From contig CAITSZ010000045.1 of NCBI GenBank assembly GCA_903895195.1, positions 1-64,000 of the forward strand: DNA of 64,000 nucleotides, read 5' to 3'. The translations under genes were made by a program, and so were the position numbers. Origin of the DNA: an uncultured Chlorobiaceae bacterium (GTDB lineage: Bacteria > Bacteroidota > Chlorobiia > Chlorobiales > Chlorobiaceae). Positions 54,341 through 64,000 of this stretch are shown one piece after another. The notes below the pieces were generated by a model that did not search any database, had not been told where the DNA came from, and was given only the letters and a program-made list of their open reading frames with translations. Numbering within the stretch: position 1 is the stretch's first letter; every line of letters starts with the position of its first letter.

Positions 54341-56029
54341 ATGTCGGCATTATTGAAAAAGCTTGTATTCATTTCACTCTTTCTCGGAAGTGCCGCTCTT
54401 GCCGCTGACCTTCCTGATGCCGGACGACTCCTCAAAGAGAATACTCCACCGGCCGCTATTAACCCACGGGAGACTTTACCGCCACTGGAAAAAAAAGTTA
54501 CGTCGGAAGAGCAGGTACGGGATGGAAGCAGGGTAATGGTGTCAGGTTTTATTTTTACCGGTAACACCCTGTTTTCCGGCAGTGAGCTTGCATCGCTTAT
54601 GTCAAGTTCAATCGGAAAAGAGATGACACTTGCAGAACTGAATTCAGCAGCTGCCGCAATCACAAACAAATACCGCAACAAAGGATGTTTTCTTGCGTCT
54701 GTATTTTTTCCTCCTCAATCGATACAACCAGGAATGCCCTTGGTTATTGAAGTTGTTGAAGGCATACTTGACAAGATAGAGATTGAAACTGTACCAGAGA
54801 AAACAAGAACACCTACAGGCCTCCTGAAAAGCTATGCCAGTCATCTACCTACGGGAAAACCGGTTGAAGATGGAGCTTTGACCTCAATGGTCATGAAAAC
54901 CAACGAACTGCCAAATATCTCTTCGCGAATCACGCTGGAACCGGGCTCAAGACCCGGCACGACAAAAGCAACTCTTGAAGTCACCGAAGGCAAGCCATAC
55001 AGCTTTGCTCTCGACATGGACAACTACGGAAACGATGCGACCGGAAACAATCGGGCAGGCGGCACCCTTGATCTTTACTCTCCTCTTCACCTCGGAGATC
55101 AGTTGGCACTGCATCTGCAGAGTTCTACAACCGGAGAGTTGCAGAATGCCCGGGCAAACTACACCATACCGGTGATGTCTTACGGCACAAAAATCGGAGT
55201 GGACTACAATTTTGTCACCTATAAGCTTGGTGGACCATTTAAAACATTGAACGCTGAGGGCAATGCCCATAATCTAACTCTTTCGATTACACATCCGCTC
55301 GTACGCCGGAGAAACCTGATCCTGAATGCGAAAGCTGCCGGGGAAGGAAAGTTACTGGACGATAAAATTCAGAACCCGCAATCCAGAAATCAACGGCATA
55401 CAGCGGCATTGCAACTTGGCCTTGCCGGTGTTCAAATGGATAGATTTTCGGGCGGCGGTTCAACCTCATTCTCCTTTGGGGTTGCAGCGGGAAACTTGGA
55501 TATCAATGATACAGAAACACTCCTTACTGACCTGTCATCAAGCGGATTGCATACTAACGGCAGTTATTCAAAGCTCAACCTGAGTATGGCCAGAACCCAG
55601 ACAATACATAATGCTTTGTCACTATATATGGGTTGTTATGGACAATGGAGCAGTAAAAACCTGAACAGTTCAGAACAGCTCTCCCTTGGTGGACCAGGCG
55701 CAATACGGGCATGGCAGATCGGTGAATCATACGCCGATAATGGTGTTATCGCAACTGCAGAATTTCGCTACCAGTTTGAAGGCATCGGAGAACTTCCCGG
55801 GAAAGTGCAGGCAATAGCTTTTGCTGACCATGGGTATGCCGAGCTTCATGCAAAGCCCCGCAACAATGCAGGTACAAACACCCGCAACCTGACAGGAGCA
55901 GGAATAGGAGTTACATGGCTGTATGCAAACAACTACAGCCTACAGGCAACATGTGCATGGAAAGTGCAGGGAGAAACCACTCCTGAAAACAGCCCTATGA
56001 TTTTTGTGCAGGCTGCAAAACGATTTTAA
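54341..56029 (+). CDS. TpsB-type outer-membrane transporter (ShlB/FhaC/HecB family)
   Basis: A 562-residue Omp85-superfamily two-partner secretion pore. Signal peptide (residues 1-21), short proline-rich linker (ENTPPAAINPRETLPPL), then two POTRA domains (VMVSGFIFTGNTLFSGSEL; VIEVVEGILDKIEIE). A 16-strand barrel follows with the conserved loop-6 motif GGPGAIRAW (VRGY/F-type, as IRAW). It ends in an aromatic strand (MIFVQAAKRF). It exports the TpsA encoded just upstream; the pair is an operon closed by the terminator at 56039-56074. Confidence 0.93.
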   Translation: MSALLKKLVFISLFLGSAALAADLPDAGRLLKENTPPAAINPRETLPPLEKKVTSEEQVRDGSRVMVSGFIFTGNTLFSGSELASLMSSSIGKEMTLAELNSAAAAITNKYRNKGCFLASVFFPPQSIQPGMPLVIEVVEGILDKIEIETVPEKTRTPTGLLKSYASHLPTGKPVEDGALTSMVMKTNELPNISSRITLEPGSRPGTTKATLEVTEGKPYSFALDMDNYGNDATGNNRAGGTLDLYSPLHLGDQLALHLQSSTTGELQNARANYTIPVMSYGTKIGVDYNFVTYKLGGPFKTLNAEGNAHNLTLSITHPLVRRRNLILNAKAAGEGKLLDDKIQNPQSRNQRHTAALQLGLAGVQMDRFSGGGSTSFSFGVAAGNLDINDTETLLTDLSSSGLHTNGSYSKLNLSMARTQTIHNALSLYMGCYGQWSSKNLNSSEQLSLGGPGAIRAWQIGESYADNGVIATAEFRYQFEGIGELPGKVQAIAFADHGYAELHAKPRNNAGTNTRNLTGAGIGVTWLYANNYSLQATCAWKVQGETTPENSPMIFVQAAKRF

Positions 56030-56038
56030 TGGAAAGAG

Positions 56039-56074
56039 AAAACCACCTTGCTCCAGATGGGGCAAGGTGGTTTT
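56039..56074. terminator. Bidirectional terminator between tpsB and the chlorosome-type gene
   Basis: AAAACCACCTTGC (56039-56051) and GCAAGGTGGTTTT (56062-56074) form a perfect 13-bp stem with a 10-base loop. T-tracts lie on both strands (TTTT on plus; TTTT from AAAA on minus). It serves tpsB (stop 56029) and the convergent gene ending at 56091. Confidence 0.9.
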
Positions 56075-56090
56075 GAAGATGAAGGAATTC

Positions 56091-56318
56091 TTACTTTTTC
56101 GGGGTGATGGTTGATGAGATGCCGGTTGCAACGCTCTGAATAACCTGACTGGTAGTGTTTACCGCGCTGGTTACGATCGTACCACAGAGATCGACGCCAC
56201 TCTGGGCGATTGAAACGGCTGCATTGACACCGTCACCAACAAGGTCGGCTACATTCTGGATTGGAGCCCCGATCGCGCTGAAAAGATCGGAAAAAATGCC
56301 GTTGTTTTCGTTTGCCAT
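56091..56318 (-). CDS. Probable chlorosome envelope protein (CsmB/CsmF-like)
   Basis: A 75-residue protein without a signal peptide: short polar start (MANENNG), then an amphipathic/hydrophobic body rich in Ala, Val, Ile and Ser (GAPIQNVADLVGDGVNAAVSIAQSGV), ending in SSTITPKK. Size, composition and PKK end resemble the CsmB/CsmF type of chlorosome envelope proteins, which coat the antenna in green sulfur bacteria. It contains one Cys (DLCGTIV). Recognition is from memory of the family and not verified by search. It is monocistronic, with an A/T-rich leader. Confidence 0.6.
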   Translation of the reverse strand: MANENNGIFSDLFSAIGAPIQNVADLVGDGVNAAVSIAQSGVDLCGTIVTSAVNTTSQVIQSVATGISSTITPKK

Positions 56319-56465
56319 AACTGTATGTGTTTAATGAATTATAGGAAATATGAACCACTCAATTTCGAAGGAGTTTTATACAATAAACATACAGAAATAA
56401 TTCTTTAGTCCCCACAGACTTTGCTGTTATCTATACACACTCAGTTCATTGTCAATATCCTTGAT

Positions 56466-56482
56466 CAGATCATTTTGATCTG
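56466..56482 (-). terminator. Hairpin after the HigA-like gene
   Basis: CAGATCA-TTT-TGATCTG, a 7-bp stem with a 3-base loop, 19 bases past the antitoxin stop on the minus strand. No strong U-run. A weak terminator or an mRNA-stabilising stem. Confidence 0.4.
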
Positions 56483-56500
56483 GAGAAAGTCAAAACGGTT

Positions 56501-56908
56501 TCAAGCCGGGTGAACAGTTTTCAATGTTTTTGTCCCTATAGTTTTCAATGCACATTTTTTGAACACCGGTTTTTTACGTGACACTGCATTGGTATCGGGA
56601 GCTCTCTCTGGAATTAAGAGCAGCACATTCCCAAGTGCAGCCTCCAGCTTTGCTATGGTTTCAAGTGTCAGATTTTCGTTTCCCTTGAGAATTTTGTTTA
56701 CCTGCTGAGGACTAACCCCTATTTTTTCAGCTAACTCTCTCTGCGATATGCAATTTGCCTCTAATATGCCAAGAATTCTCAATGCGATATCTGCAGATCG
56801 GTCAAGCCAAGCTTCATTGGCCTCATCCCATAACGCTTTATCCATCCACCGTGAAGGCTGCTGTGAAACAACCTTGTCAATTTTTTGTTTCAGATCTTTA
56901 AGTACCAT
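56501..56908 (-). CDS. XRE-family antitoxin (HigA/HipB-like)
   Basis: A 135-residue protein with a helix-turn-helix at about residues 50-103: ISQRELAEKIGVSPQQVNKILKGNENLTLETIAKLEAALG. The N-terminus has WMDKALWDEANEAWLDRSADIALRI, and the C-terminal tail is basic. It lies 3 bases behind the toxin-type gene on the same strand. Toxin-first order is typical of higBA systems. It should bind its own promoter and neutralise the toxin. Confidence 0.85.
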   Translation of the reverse strand: MVLKDLKQKIDKVVSQQPSRWMDKALWDEANEAWLDRSADIALRILGILEANCISQRELAEKIGVSPQQVNKILKGNENLTLETIAKLEAALGNVLLLIPERAPDTNAVSRKKPVFKKCALKTIGTKTLKTVHPA

Positions 56909-56911
56909 CGT

Positions 56912-57475
56912 TTAGATCTCCAAATATTCAAAATCAGTTTTTTCTCTCAAACCATGACGAATACGGAATCGCCTTGTTCTTTCAAGCTTCTGAATTTCCT
57001 CATGCAAATGAGGACGATCCATGCTCAATGTCAATTTTATTGGGCCTCCAGTAATAACAAAACAGTTTGCATCAAGCCGTATTGCGTAAATTCTCAACCA
57101 CCTTTTTTCCCTCTTGCATCTTGCCTTACTTTTCTGGAGCGGAAACAAATGGTATTCATTATTGCTCAACGGTTGGGAAATGGTTTGTAAAGCAATATTC
57201 TGGTCACTGAACCCCTCCAAAGCAAGAGCAAGCAATGTTTTTCGAAGACTTTTCGCTTCATTTCGTGTAGCTCTGACAGCTTGTTCAATTGAAATACCCC
57301 TATAGTACCCTGATTTTAGATCCTGAAAAAAATGATAGCGATAACTGCTATCATGAATCCATAAATCAAAAAGCCGTTCAAACTCGTCAACAGTTTCTTC
57401 AAGAAAACGAACAGCATATAAACCTTCGCCTGTCACTTCGTCAGTTATTATACGAATCAGCTTCATCAGAATCAA
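56912..57475 (-). CDS. Putative toxin of a HigBA-like module (RelE-like unknown family)
   Basis: A 187-residue protein; the start may be the ATG at 57475 or 57466 (MKLIRIITDEV). The C-terminal half has WLRIYAIRLDANCFVITGGPIKLTLSMDRPHL, a pattern of toxin genes paired with XRE antitoxins in Bacteroidetes/Chlorobi. It is unusually large for HigB (about 90-110 residues) and its catalytic residues are not recognised. A helical, charged N-terminus (EETVDEFERLFDLWIHDSSYRYHFFQD) precedes it. Assigned toxin from order, spacing and partner; the biochemical target is unknown. Confidence 0.7.
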   Translation of the reverse strand: MILMKLIRIITDEVTGEGLYAVRFLEETVDEFERLFDLWIHDSSYRYHFFQDLKSGYYRGISIEQAVRATRNEAKSLRKTLLALALEGFSDQNIALQTISQPLSNNEYHLFPLQKSKARCKREKRWLRIYAIRLDANCFVITGGPIKLTLSMDRPHLHEEIQKLERTRRFRIRHGLREKTDFEYLEI

Positions 57476-57710
57476 CCTATAAGTTTATTATCTGGATTTT
57501 ACAGAACAATTGAGTTCTCATGTCGAGGAAATCAGAAGCAATATAGCTTATACGCTGATATTACACACATAAGAGGCTAACAAATTTCTTGCAGACTGAC
57601 ATCTTCCCCTTATCCGACACACCGTAAATCACATATTCGCGAAAAAGTAATTTTTTGTGTACACTTTGCAATCTATAGAGAACCCGATAACGACGATTCG
57701 ATTGTAAGTC

Positions 57711-58139
57711 ATGCGCATTTCACGAAAAATTGAGATTGATTACGGCCATACACTGCCCAACAGCTTTTCGTTTTGTAATCAGCTGCACGGTCACCGTGGC
57801 GTTATTGTTGCGACAGTAGAGGGCAATACGATAACCCGTACGGGGGATGGCGAGGAAGGGATGGTGATGGATTTCAAGTTTCTGAAAGAGATCATGCTTG
57901 AGCATATCCACGATAAGCTTGACCACGGCTTTGCAGTATGGAAAAATGACTTTGAGGATCTTGACTTTATTACAAAGCGCAACTCACGAGTGCTTATTAC
58001 CGATGAACCGCCCACAGCAGAGTGCCTTGCCAAATGGGCTTTCAATCAGATTCAGCATCGTCTGCCTGAAGGAGTAACCCTCAAACAGCTCCGCTGGTAT
58101 GAGACTCCGAACAACTGGGCAGACTACGAGGGTGAGTGA
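57711..58139 (+). CDS. queD: 6-pyruvoyl-tetrahydropterin synthase / QueD family
   Basis: A 142-residue PTPS/QueD-family protein. Zinc ligands: GH near residue 13 and LHGHRG (two His); the catalytic Cys is seen in FSFCNQLHGH. The general-base region has KLDHGFAV, and the substrate anchor is YETPNNWADYE (Glu with Asn). QueD (6-carboxytetrahydropterin synthase) acts in queuosine and 7-deazaguanine synthesis; PTPS itself acts in biopterin synthesis. Chlorobia make a pterin glycoside, so either role is open. No queC or queE gene follows. Confidence 0.85.
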   Translation: MRISRKIEIDYGHTLPNSFSFCNQLHGHRGVIVATVEGNTITRTGDGEEGMVMDFKFLKEIMLEHIHDKLDHGFAVWKNDFEDLDFITKRNSRVLITDEPPTAECLAKWAFNQIQHRLPEGVTLKQLRWYETPNNWADYEGE

Positions 58140-58148
58140 GGTAAGTGG

Positions 58149-59084
58149 TTACTCCTTGATTACCCAGTAAGGCTCGCCTTCGTGTTCGACCAGCTTGAAC
58201 CTCCCTGTGGCGAGCATATCCTGCATGACTTGGCATACTTTATCGTTCTCTCCGGGAAAACAATCTGCAATGGCTTTTTGCAGTTCACGCTGCTGTACAG
58301 GATGCCGAGAAATAATGGCTGTTATCGCATGAAGCAAATCAGGTGCGCTCCGAAGATCCATAGTGCCTTTGACTGGATGAACAACTGTTGCGACAGTTGA
58401 AAGGATCGCAATAGCCTGCTCAATCGGTTCTTCAGAGGGGATGTGAACTTTTTGTTCGGGTGCCGGACGGGTGGGAAGCACAAGATGCACCATGTCAGGA
58501 TTGATCTCTTTCAGGACTGCAGCAAGATCATGAAGCGCTTCATCCGAGTCGTTTATACCGCCAAGCAGCATCACCTCAATCCAGAGCCGCCCTTTATATT
58601 CTTTTCGAAAAGCAACCAGACCATCAACATGCTGCCGAAAGGTCAAGCCTGCTGCAGGCCGGTCTATTTGAAGATGCAGGGTTTCCGATCCTGCATTAAG
58701 CGATGGCAACACTGCGTCAGCCTGAAGCAACTCCTCGCGGACTTCCGGCAGATATAAAAGAGAGCCATTGGTTATCACTGCAACAGGCGTGGTGGTCAGC
58801 TTTTTAACTTCCCCTATAAGCCATCCGATCCCCTTGTACAGCATGGTCTCTCCTGAACCGACAAAGGTTATCCAGTCAAGAGAGGTGTTTGCAGCAAGAG
58901 CCTCTTTAATCTCCTCAAGAATTTCTTCACGGGGAAAAAACTCCTCCCGTTTAGTGACAAATGTTTTTGTGTTTCCCAACTGGCAGTAAACACAGTTCCA
59001 TGAGCAGCTTTTTGGGGGTAGCAGGTCAACACCGAGTGACTGGCCAAGTCGTTTAGACGATACGGGGCCGAAAATGTATTTCAT
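58149..59084 (-). CDS. Radical SAM protein of the COG0731/TYW1-like family
   Basis: A 311-residue radical SAM enzyme with the 4Fe-4S/SAM motif CSWNCVYCQLG (C-x3-C-x2-C) at about residues 28-38, then FVGSGETMLYKGIGWLI and PVAVITNGSLLYLPEV. The start has KYIFGPVSSKRLGQSLGVDLLPPKSC, which is characteristic of COG0731-type proteins. It carries a C-terminal winged-helix-like extension. The substrate is unknown. It is convergent with queD (9-base gap), so the adjacency alone does not link it to deazapurine synthesis. Confidence 0.82.
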   Translation of the reverse strand: MKYIFGPVSSKRLGQSLGVDLLPPKSCSWNCVYCQLGNTKTFVTKREEFFPREEILEEIKEALAANTSLDWITFVGSGETMLYKGIGWLIGEVKKLTTTPVAVITNGSLLYLPEVREELLQADAVLPSLNAGSETLHLQIDRPAAGLTFRQHVDGLVAFRKEYKGRLWIEVMLLGGINDSDEALHDLAAVLKEINPDMVHLVLPTRPAPEQKVHIPSEEPIEQAIAILSTVATVVHPVKGTMDLRSAPDLLHAITAIISRHPVQQRELQKAIADCFPGENDKVCQVMQDMLATGRFKLVEHEGEPYWVIKE

Positions 59085-59111
59085 AACTTAATATGCGTTT
59101 TCCCCTGTCAA

Positions 59112-60458
59112 TCAGCTTTTTTGGGCCAGGGCAAGTTCCGCCATTTTTGCTTCGCTTTCAGCCTCAAACGCCTCTTTTGAAATATGTGGCAGTACAAGAC
59201 TTGCGATGGTAAAGGCAACAATTTCGATAGCAAAAATAGAGACATAGGCCCAGACATACTGGCCGGAAAGATGGTAGACCGTATCAATAATAATCCCTGC
59301 CCCAAGATGACCTATAAAAATTGCGAGGCTTTGCGCTGTACCCCAGAGCCCGATGTAGACACCGCTGCGGCCAGCTGTCATGGACATCATCATGGATATA
59401 TTGGAAACGCTTGAGGCTCCAAGGCCGATTCCTGTAACGACAAGCGCGATACGGAGAAACTGGACATCACGGATAAAGGCTGCTGCAATCAGCAGGCTAA
59501 ATCCGGCGATACAGAACATATTACCGATTAATGCGCCGCGTTTCTGCCCTATGCGGTTAAGCAGAAAGCCGGTGATGAGCATAAAAATCAACTGGGTACC
59601 ACCCATGGTGGGGCGGAAAAGTTTGGTGGTGGTACCTACCGGCATACCAAAAACGTGAGCACCGAAAGGATCCATTACGATTTCATTTGCAAAAAGCGCA
59701 AAAATCGAAATAAAGATATAAGAGGCAAAAAGCAGGGTCTTGGGTGATGAAGAGAGCAGCTTGATTGACTGGGAAAAAGAGATAGCGTGCTTGCTCTTGC
59801 CCTCTTTTACTTCCGCATTGCGCTTCTCAATACCAAGCACGGCAAACAGGCCGATACCAAGAGCAATAAAGCCACCAAATTCCGCCACTGTTATAAGGCG
59901 CTCAGGGGTATAAACATCAAGATAAGATCCGACAATACGGGTGGAAATAATGGTTGTGAGCACCATCAGAGTCCAGCTCGCTCCTGTAACCTTTCCGATA
60001 TTTTCCTCACCTACCGTATCGGCAAGCAACGCGTAGTAGGCTGTTGTCGCAACCTGCAGGCCAAAACCGAATACAAGAAATATAACTGCCAGCTTTAAAA
60101 GACCGATATCCTTCATCATGGCAGGAAGCATTTCAGACAGTGCCACTCCAGCTATTTTAACTTCGTAGGCCGCAGCCGGTGCAAGCATAAATGAAAAAAC
60201 ACAGCAGAAAAGCCCAAGCAGAACGTAGGGGGTACGTTTGAGTCCGAATATCTGGGAACGATCAGAGAGGTTACCCGCCCAGACCTTGACACCGAAAATA
60301 GCCAGCAGCTCCTTGAGACTTATCAGGCCAAAAACGATGGTCGCGGAAATACGAAGCTCGGTGGTCATTACCCTGTTGAGGGTATCGAGCAGAAAGCCGA
60401 GCATGATACCGAAGCCCATCTGGAACAGGGAGAGGCGGACAAGATTGATTTTCTTCAT
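59112..60458 (-). CDS. BCD-family (PucC-like) major facilitator protein
   Basis: A 448-residue membrane protein with 12 predicted helices, starting KINLVRLSLFQMGFGIMLGFLLDTLNRVMTTEL. The NRV(M/L)..EL.(I/V) motif and WAGNLSDRSQIFGLKRTPYVLLG are typical of the PucC/LhaA/BCD family, which is tied to bacteriochlorophyll delivery and antenna assembly in phototrophs. In green sulfur bacteria several paralogues exist, with roles not well fixed. It follows the radical SAM gene's opposite end by 27 bases on the same strand, so they may be cotranscribed. Confidence 0.87.
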   Translation of the reverse strand: MKKINLVRLSLFQMGFGIMLGFLLDTLNRVMTTELRISATIVFGLISLKELLAIFGVKVWAGNLSDRSQIFGLKRTPYVLLGLFCCVFSFMLAPAAAYEVKIAGVALSEMLPAMMKDIGLLKLAVIFLVFGFGLQVATTAYYALLADTVGEENIGKVTGASWTLMVLTTIISTRIVGSYLDVYTPERLITVAEFGGFIALGIGLFAVLGIEKRNAEVKEGKSKHAISFSQSIKLLSSSPKTLLFASYIFISIFALFANEIVMDPFGAHVFGMPVGTTTKLFRPTMGGTQLIFMLITGFLLNRIGQKRGALIGNMFCIAGFSLLIAAAFIRDVQFLRIALVVTGIGLGASSVSNISMMMSMTAGRSGVYIGLWGTAQSLAIFIGHLGAGIIIDTVYHLSGQYVWAYVSIFAIEIVAFTIASLVLPHISKEAFEAESEAKMAELALAQKS

Positions 60459-60570
60459 AAAACAGCACTCATGTTTACGGGAATATCGGGTATACTCAAC
60501 ACATGGTTACATGCTTTCTGAAATACCTTTAAAGCATGGCACGAAATATAACAAAAAAGCGGGATGATCA

Positions 60571-62772
60571 TTAGTGGAGCTTATCCTCTGTTTCACCTGA
60601 AATCCTGGCGGCGAGGCCTGTGAGTCTTTGGGATGAACGTCTGTTGCCAATAGCCATGGCAAGAGCTTTTGGATCGCCAATGATCATCACCAGCTTTTTG
60701 GCCCTTGTCACTGCGGTATAGATAAGGTTTCTTTCAAGAAGCGAATAGTGCTGCATGGAGAGCGGGATAACCACAGCGGGATATTCTGACCCCTGACTTT
60801 TATGAATAGTGATAGCATACGCCAGAGCAATTTCATCAAGCTCACCGAACTCATAAATGACCTCTCTGTCGTCATACAGAACACTGAGTGCGCTCTCTTC
60901 CTCGTTGACTGCAACAATGCTCCCTATATCGCCGTTGAAGACCTCCTTATCGTAGTTATTGACCATCTGAATCACCTTGTCCCCCTCGGCATAGATTGTC
61001 CCGAAACGTTCAAGTTTTCGGTTGGGGTGAGGGTTGAGCTTGGCCTGTAGCAGAGCATTCAGGGCTTTGGTGCCAAGCGGCCCTTTATTCATAGGGGTCA
61101 GCACCTGAATATCCCGGAGTGGATCGAGTCCAAAGCGCTTGGGAATCCGGTCAGCGACCACCTGAAGAAGCCTTCGCTGGATATCTTCAGTAGTCGCTGA
61201 CGGTACAACATAAAAATCTGAAAGTTCTTTTCCTGCAGTCTGGACGGGCTGCTCTCCACGATTGATGCGGTGAGCATTGACAATAATACTTGAGGTTTGA
61301 GCCTGACGGAATATCTCTGTCAGACGTACCACAGGCAGAGCCCCGGATTGAATCATATCGGCAAGGACAAATCCAGGACCAACGGGTGGAAGCTGATCAA
61401 CATCACCGGCAAACATCAGGGCCGAACGATCGGAAATAGCTGCCAGCAGGCGGTTCATCAACACAACATCAATCATGGAGGCTTCGTCGACAATAACAAC
61501 ATCTGCCTCAAGGGGATAGGATGAGCCCCTTTTAAAGTCACGCGCAAAAGGGTCAAACTCGAGCAGGCGGTGAATGGTTTTAGCTTCCCTGCCGGTGGCT
61601 TCCGACAGTCTTTTCGCTGCCCTGCCCGTAGGAGCACAGAGAACAAATTTCAACATCCCTGTTCCAAGGATTTTAAGGATGGTATTGATGATTGTGGTTT
61701 TACCGACCCCCGGACCACCGGTTATGATCATCAGTTTGCTGGAGAGCGCAAGAGAAACGGCACTCTGCTGTGACTGCGAAAGTTCAATTTTTGATTGTTT
61801 TTCCGCCTTTGCAATAGCTGCGCCCGCTTCAACAGTTCCCCAGGGAAGCTTGCCTTGCTGTATTCGACCGATACTGCACGCCACGCCAGTCTCGGCGTTG
61901 AAAAGATGCCGGAGATAAAAACTCCGGTCCTCCTGATCTGAAACAGCAACAAGGGTACCGATGGAAAGCTCTGCCTTGATAGCATCTTCAAGCACTGTTG
62001 CCGGTATATTCAAAAGCCTCAAAAAGGCTTCAACAAGCTTCTTTTCAGGAACCCGGCAGTGTCCTTCCGATGAAAGTTCCTGAAGAACATGAGCGATACC
62101 TGCCCTTGCCCTCATTGGTGAATCAGAGGGTATACCGATATTGAGTGCAATCTGATCGGCTGTTTTGAAACCGATCCCCGGTATGTCAAGCGTCAGGCGA
62201 TATGGGTTGTTACTCACTATAGCGACTGCGTCTGCGCCATAAGCCCGGTAAATCCTCACAGCACGTGCAGTCCCGACCCCATGGGAGTGCAGAAAGACAA
62301 TAATCTCCTTAACGGCCTTCTGCTCGGCCCATGCAGCGACAACCTGCTTCATACGCTTTGTGCCGATACCGGGAAGCTCAAGAAGTCTTTCGGGGTGATC
62401 CTCAATAACGTTGAAAACCTCCAATCCAAAGGCGCTGATGAGCACATGCGCCAGATGGGGGCCAATGCCTTTGACCATGCCAGAAGAGAGATATTTGCTT
62501 ATCCCTTCAAGAGTATCAGGTGATATAACAGACAGAAGGCGCGCCTTGAACTGCAAGCCCCATGTTTTATCGTTTTGCCAGCTGCCGACAGCCTCGACAT
62601 GCTGACCTGTTGTAACAGCTGCAACACACCCCACAACTGTCACTGGATCGCGATCCCCTTTTACGACAAGACGCAAGACACTGAAGCCGGACGTTTCACT
62701 GAAAAAAGTCACCCTGTCAACCACACCGGTCACTCGTTCCTCTCCGGCATTGCTTGTCACACTATCATTCAT
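60571..62772 (-). CDS. recD2: RecD2-type DNA helicase
   Basis: A 733-residue SF1 helicase. The N-terminal OB-like and helix-hairpin-helix region (about 1-320) has GIGTKRMKQVVAAWAEQ and DIPGIGFKTADQIAL. The core has Walker A TGGPGVGKTT, motif II VDEASMID, motif III LMFAGDVDQLPPVG, motif IV FRQAQ, and the C-terminal YAITIHKSQGSEYPAVVIPL and YTAVTRAKKLVMIIGD. This is the long RecD2 form that acts without RecBC in replication stress and repair. Stands alone on the minus strand. Confidence 0.93.
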   Translation of the reverse strand: MNDSVTSNAGEERVTGVVDRVTFFSETSGFSVLRLVVKGDRDPVTVVGCVAAVTTGQHVEAVGSWQNDKTWGLQFKARLLSVISPDTLEGISKYLSSGMVKGIGPHLAHVLISAFGLEVFNVIEDHPERLLELPGIGTKRMKQVVAAWAEQKAVKEIIVFLHSHGVGTARAVRIYRAYGADAVAIVSNNPYRLTLDIPGIGFKTADQIALNIGIPSDSPMRARAGIAHVLQELSSEGHCRVPEKKLVEAFLRLLNIPATVLEDAIKAELSIGTLVAVSDQEDRSFYLRHLFNAETGVACSIGRIQQGKLPWGTVEAGAAIAKAEKQSKIELSQSQQSAVSLALSSKLMIITGGPGVGKTTIINTILKILGTGMLKFVLCAPTGRAAKRLSEATGREAKTIHRLLEFDPFARDFKRGSSYPLEADVVIVDEASMIDVVLMNRLLAAISDRSALMFAGDVDQLPPVGPGFVLADMIQSGALPVVRLTEIFRQAQTSSIIVNAHRINRGEQPVQTAGKELSDFYVVPSATTEDIQRRLLQVVADRIPKRFGLDPLRDIQVLTPMNKGPLGTKALNALLQAKLNPHPNRKLERFGTIYAEGDKVIQMVNNYDKEVFNGDIGSIVAVNEEESALSVLYDDREVIYEFGELDEIALAYAITIHKSQGSEYPAVVIPLSMQHYSLLERNLIYTAVTRAKKLVMIIGDPKALAMAIGNRRSSQRLTGLAARISGETEDKLH

Positions 62773-62876
62773 GAATATCTTCGTTTCACTGAAATACCTG
62801 CATAATGGCAGGAACCATGCGTCATCCCTTATTTGTAAAATATGGTGAATTTAAGTATTGTGCCGGTAGATTCTCA

Positions 62877-62975
62877 TCTTGGGGGTGCTTAATCTTTTTG
62901 GAGCTACGGAAGCCGAAAAAGGAGATAGCTGAGAATAAACCCTTGTAACTTGATGCAGGTAATGCTGACGCAAGA
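62877..62975 (+). ncRNA. TPP (thiamine pyrophosphate) riboswitch
   Basis: A THI-box aptamer 80 bases before thiC. P1 pairs TCTTG (62877-62881) with CAAGA (62971-62975). GGGGTGC lies in the 5' strand, then GCTGAGA followed by AAACCCTTGTAACTTGATGCAGGTAATGCTGACGCAAGA. The last part matches the consensus ACCC...GAAC(C)TGAT..GGTTAAT.C..GCG. The P3 stem between 62891 and 62930 is plain. TPP binding should lower thiC expression; the expression platform between 62976 and 63055 was not resolved. Confidence 0.93.
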
Positions 62976-63046
62976 AAAGATGAACCCGGCTGTTGTAACG
63001 TCTCTCTCTATTCTCCCAGGTTCTCCCGCACTGCCTGCTTGTTTAA

Positions 63047-64000
<954 letters not shown>

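Noticed and set aside
57478-57710. preQ1 riboswitch upstream of queD
   Set aside because: No short pseudoknot-type aptamer pattern was found close to the start; the stretch looks plain.

Overview
The window comes from a green sulfur bacterium (Chlorobiaceae, Chlorobium/Pelodictyon type). The evidence is a bchF-bchC-bchX block for bacteriochlorophyll synthesis, a probable chlorosome envelope protein, a PucC/BCD-type transporter, a split heme/bacteriochlorophyll precursor block (hemX-like, hemA, hemC, hemD, then hemB) and a sodium-pump decarboxylase operon. The assignment rests on gene content read from the sequence; no database search was run.

Layout, left half. Positions 1-5.2 kb hold the N-terminus of a minus-strand membrane protein, then a plus-strand run: PHP phosphoesterase, calcineurin-like phosphoesterase, lysophosphatidate-type O-acyltransferase, GNAT/autoinducer-synthase-like N-acyltransferase and a small PCMH-like fragment. 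The last three look like a lipid-tailoring cassette. A cold-shock protein and a Nudix hydrolase follow. Positions 5.2-10.5 kb are a phosphate-starvation block on the minus strand (porin, pstS, phoB, phoR), with an 11-bp-phased Pho-box-like array and a 43-codon remnant of a second pstS. Positions 10.7-17.7 kb hold a duplicated pentapeptide-repeat protein, a small Cys-rich membrane protein with a TonB receptor, and a convergent CbiMNQO-type cobalt/nickel ECF transporter with a 21-bp palindrome upstream. A TPR protein and an NAD-dependent epimerase family protein follow.

The stretch 19.8-28.7 kb is an accessory/defence island. It holds three solitary toxin-antitoxin-type genes (DUF433, HicB with a hicA stub, DUF2442), then a type I restriction-modification operon (hsdR, AlbA_2-like stub, hsdM, DUF1016 nuclease, hsdS) that ends in a trypsin-like serine protease gene. 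A common intergenic repeat lies at its right edge.

Right half. Positions 28.7-47.3 kb are core metabolism: a peptide-type solute-binding lipoprotein, bchFCX (BchX carries a C-terminal sigma-region-4-like extension), typA, the hem genes, hisN-like, the methylmalonyl-CoA/oxaloacetate decarboxylase-type sodium pump, hemB, aroC and cysE. Positions 47.7-56 kb encode a two-partner secretion system: a 2203-residue TpsA exoprotein with about a dozen propeller-like repeats, five alternating MBG-type repeats and a C-terminal Ig-like domain, followed by its TpsB transporter. After that come a chlorosome envelope-type protein, a HigBA-like toxin-antitoxin pair, a QueD/PTPS-family protein, a radical SAM protein, a BCD-family transporter, recD2, and a TPP riboswitch in front of thiC, which runs off the right edge.

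No tRNA, rRNA, CRISPR array, integrase or transposase was recognised. The most unusual elements are the protease- and DUF1016-bearing type I RM operon with its decayed genes, the BchX fusion, the block-duplicated TpsA, the candidate aminolipid cassette, and the pstS remnant under a Pho-box-like array.
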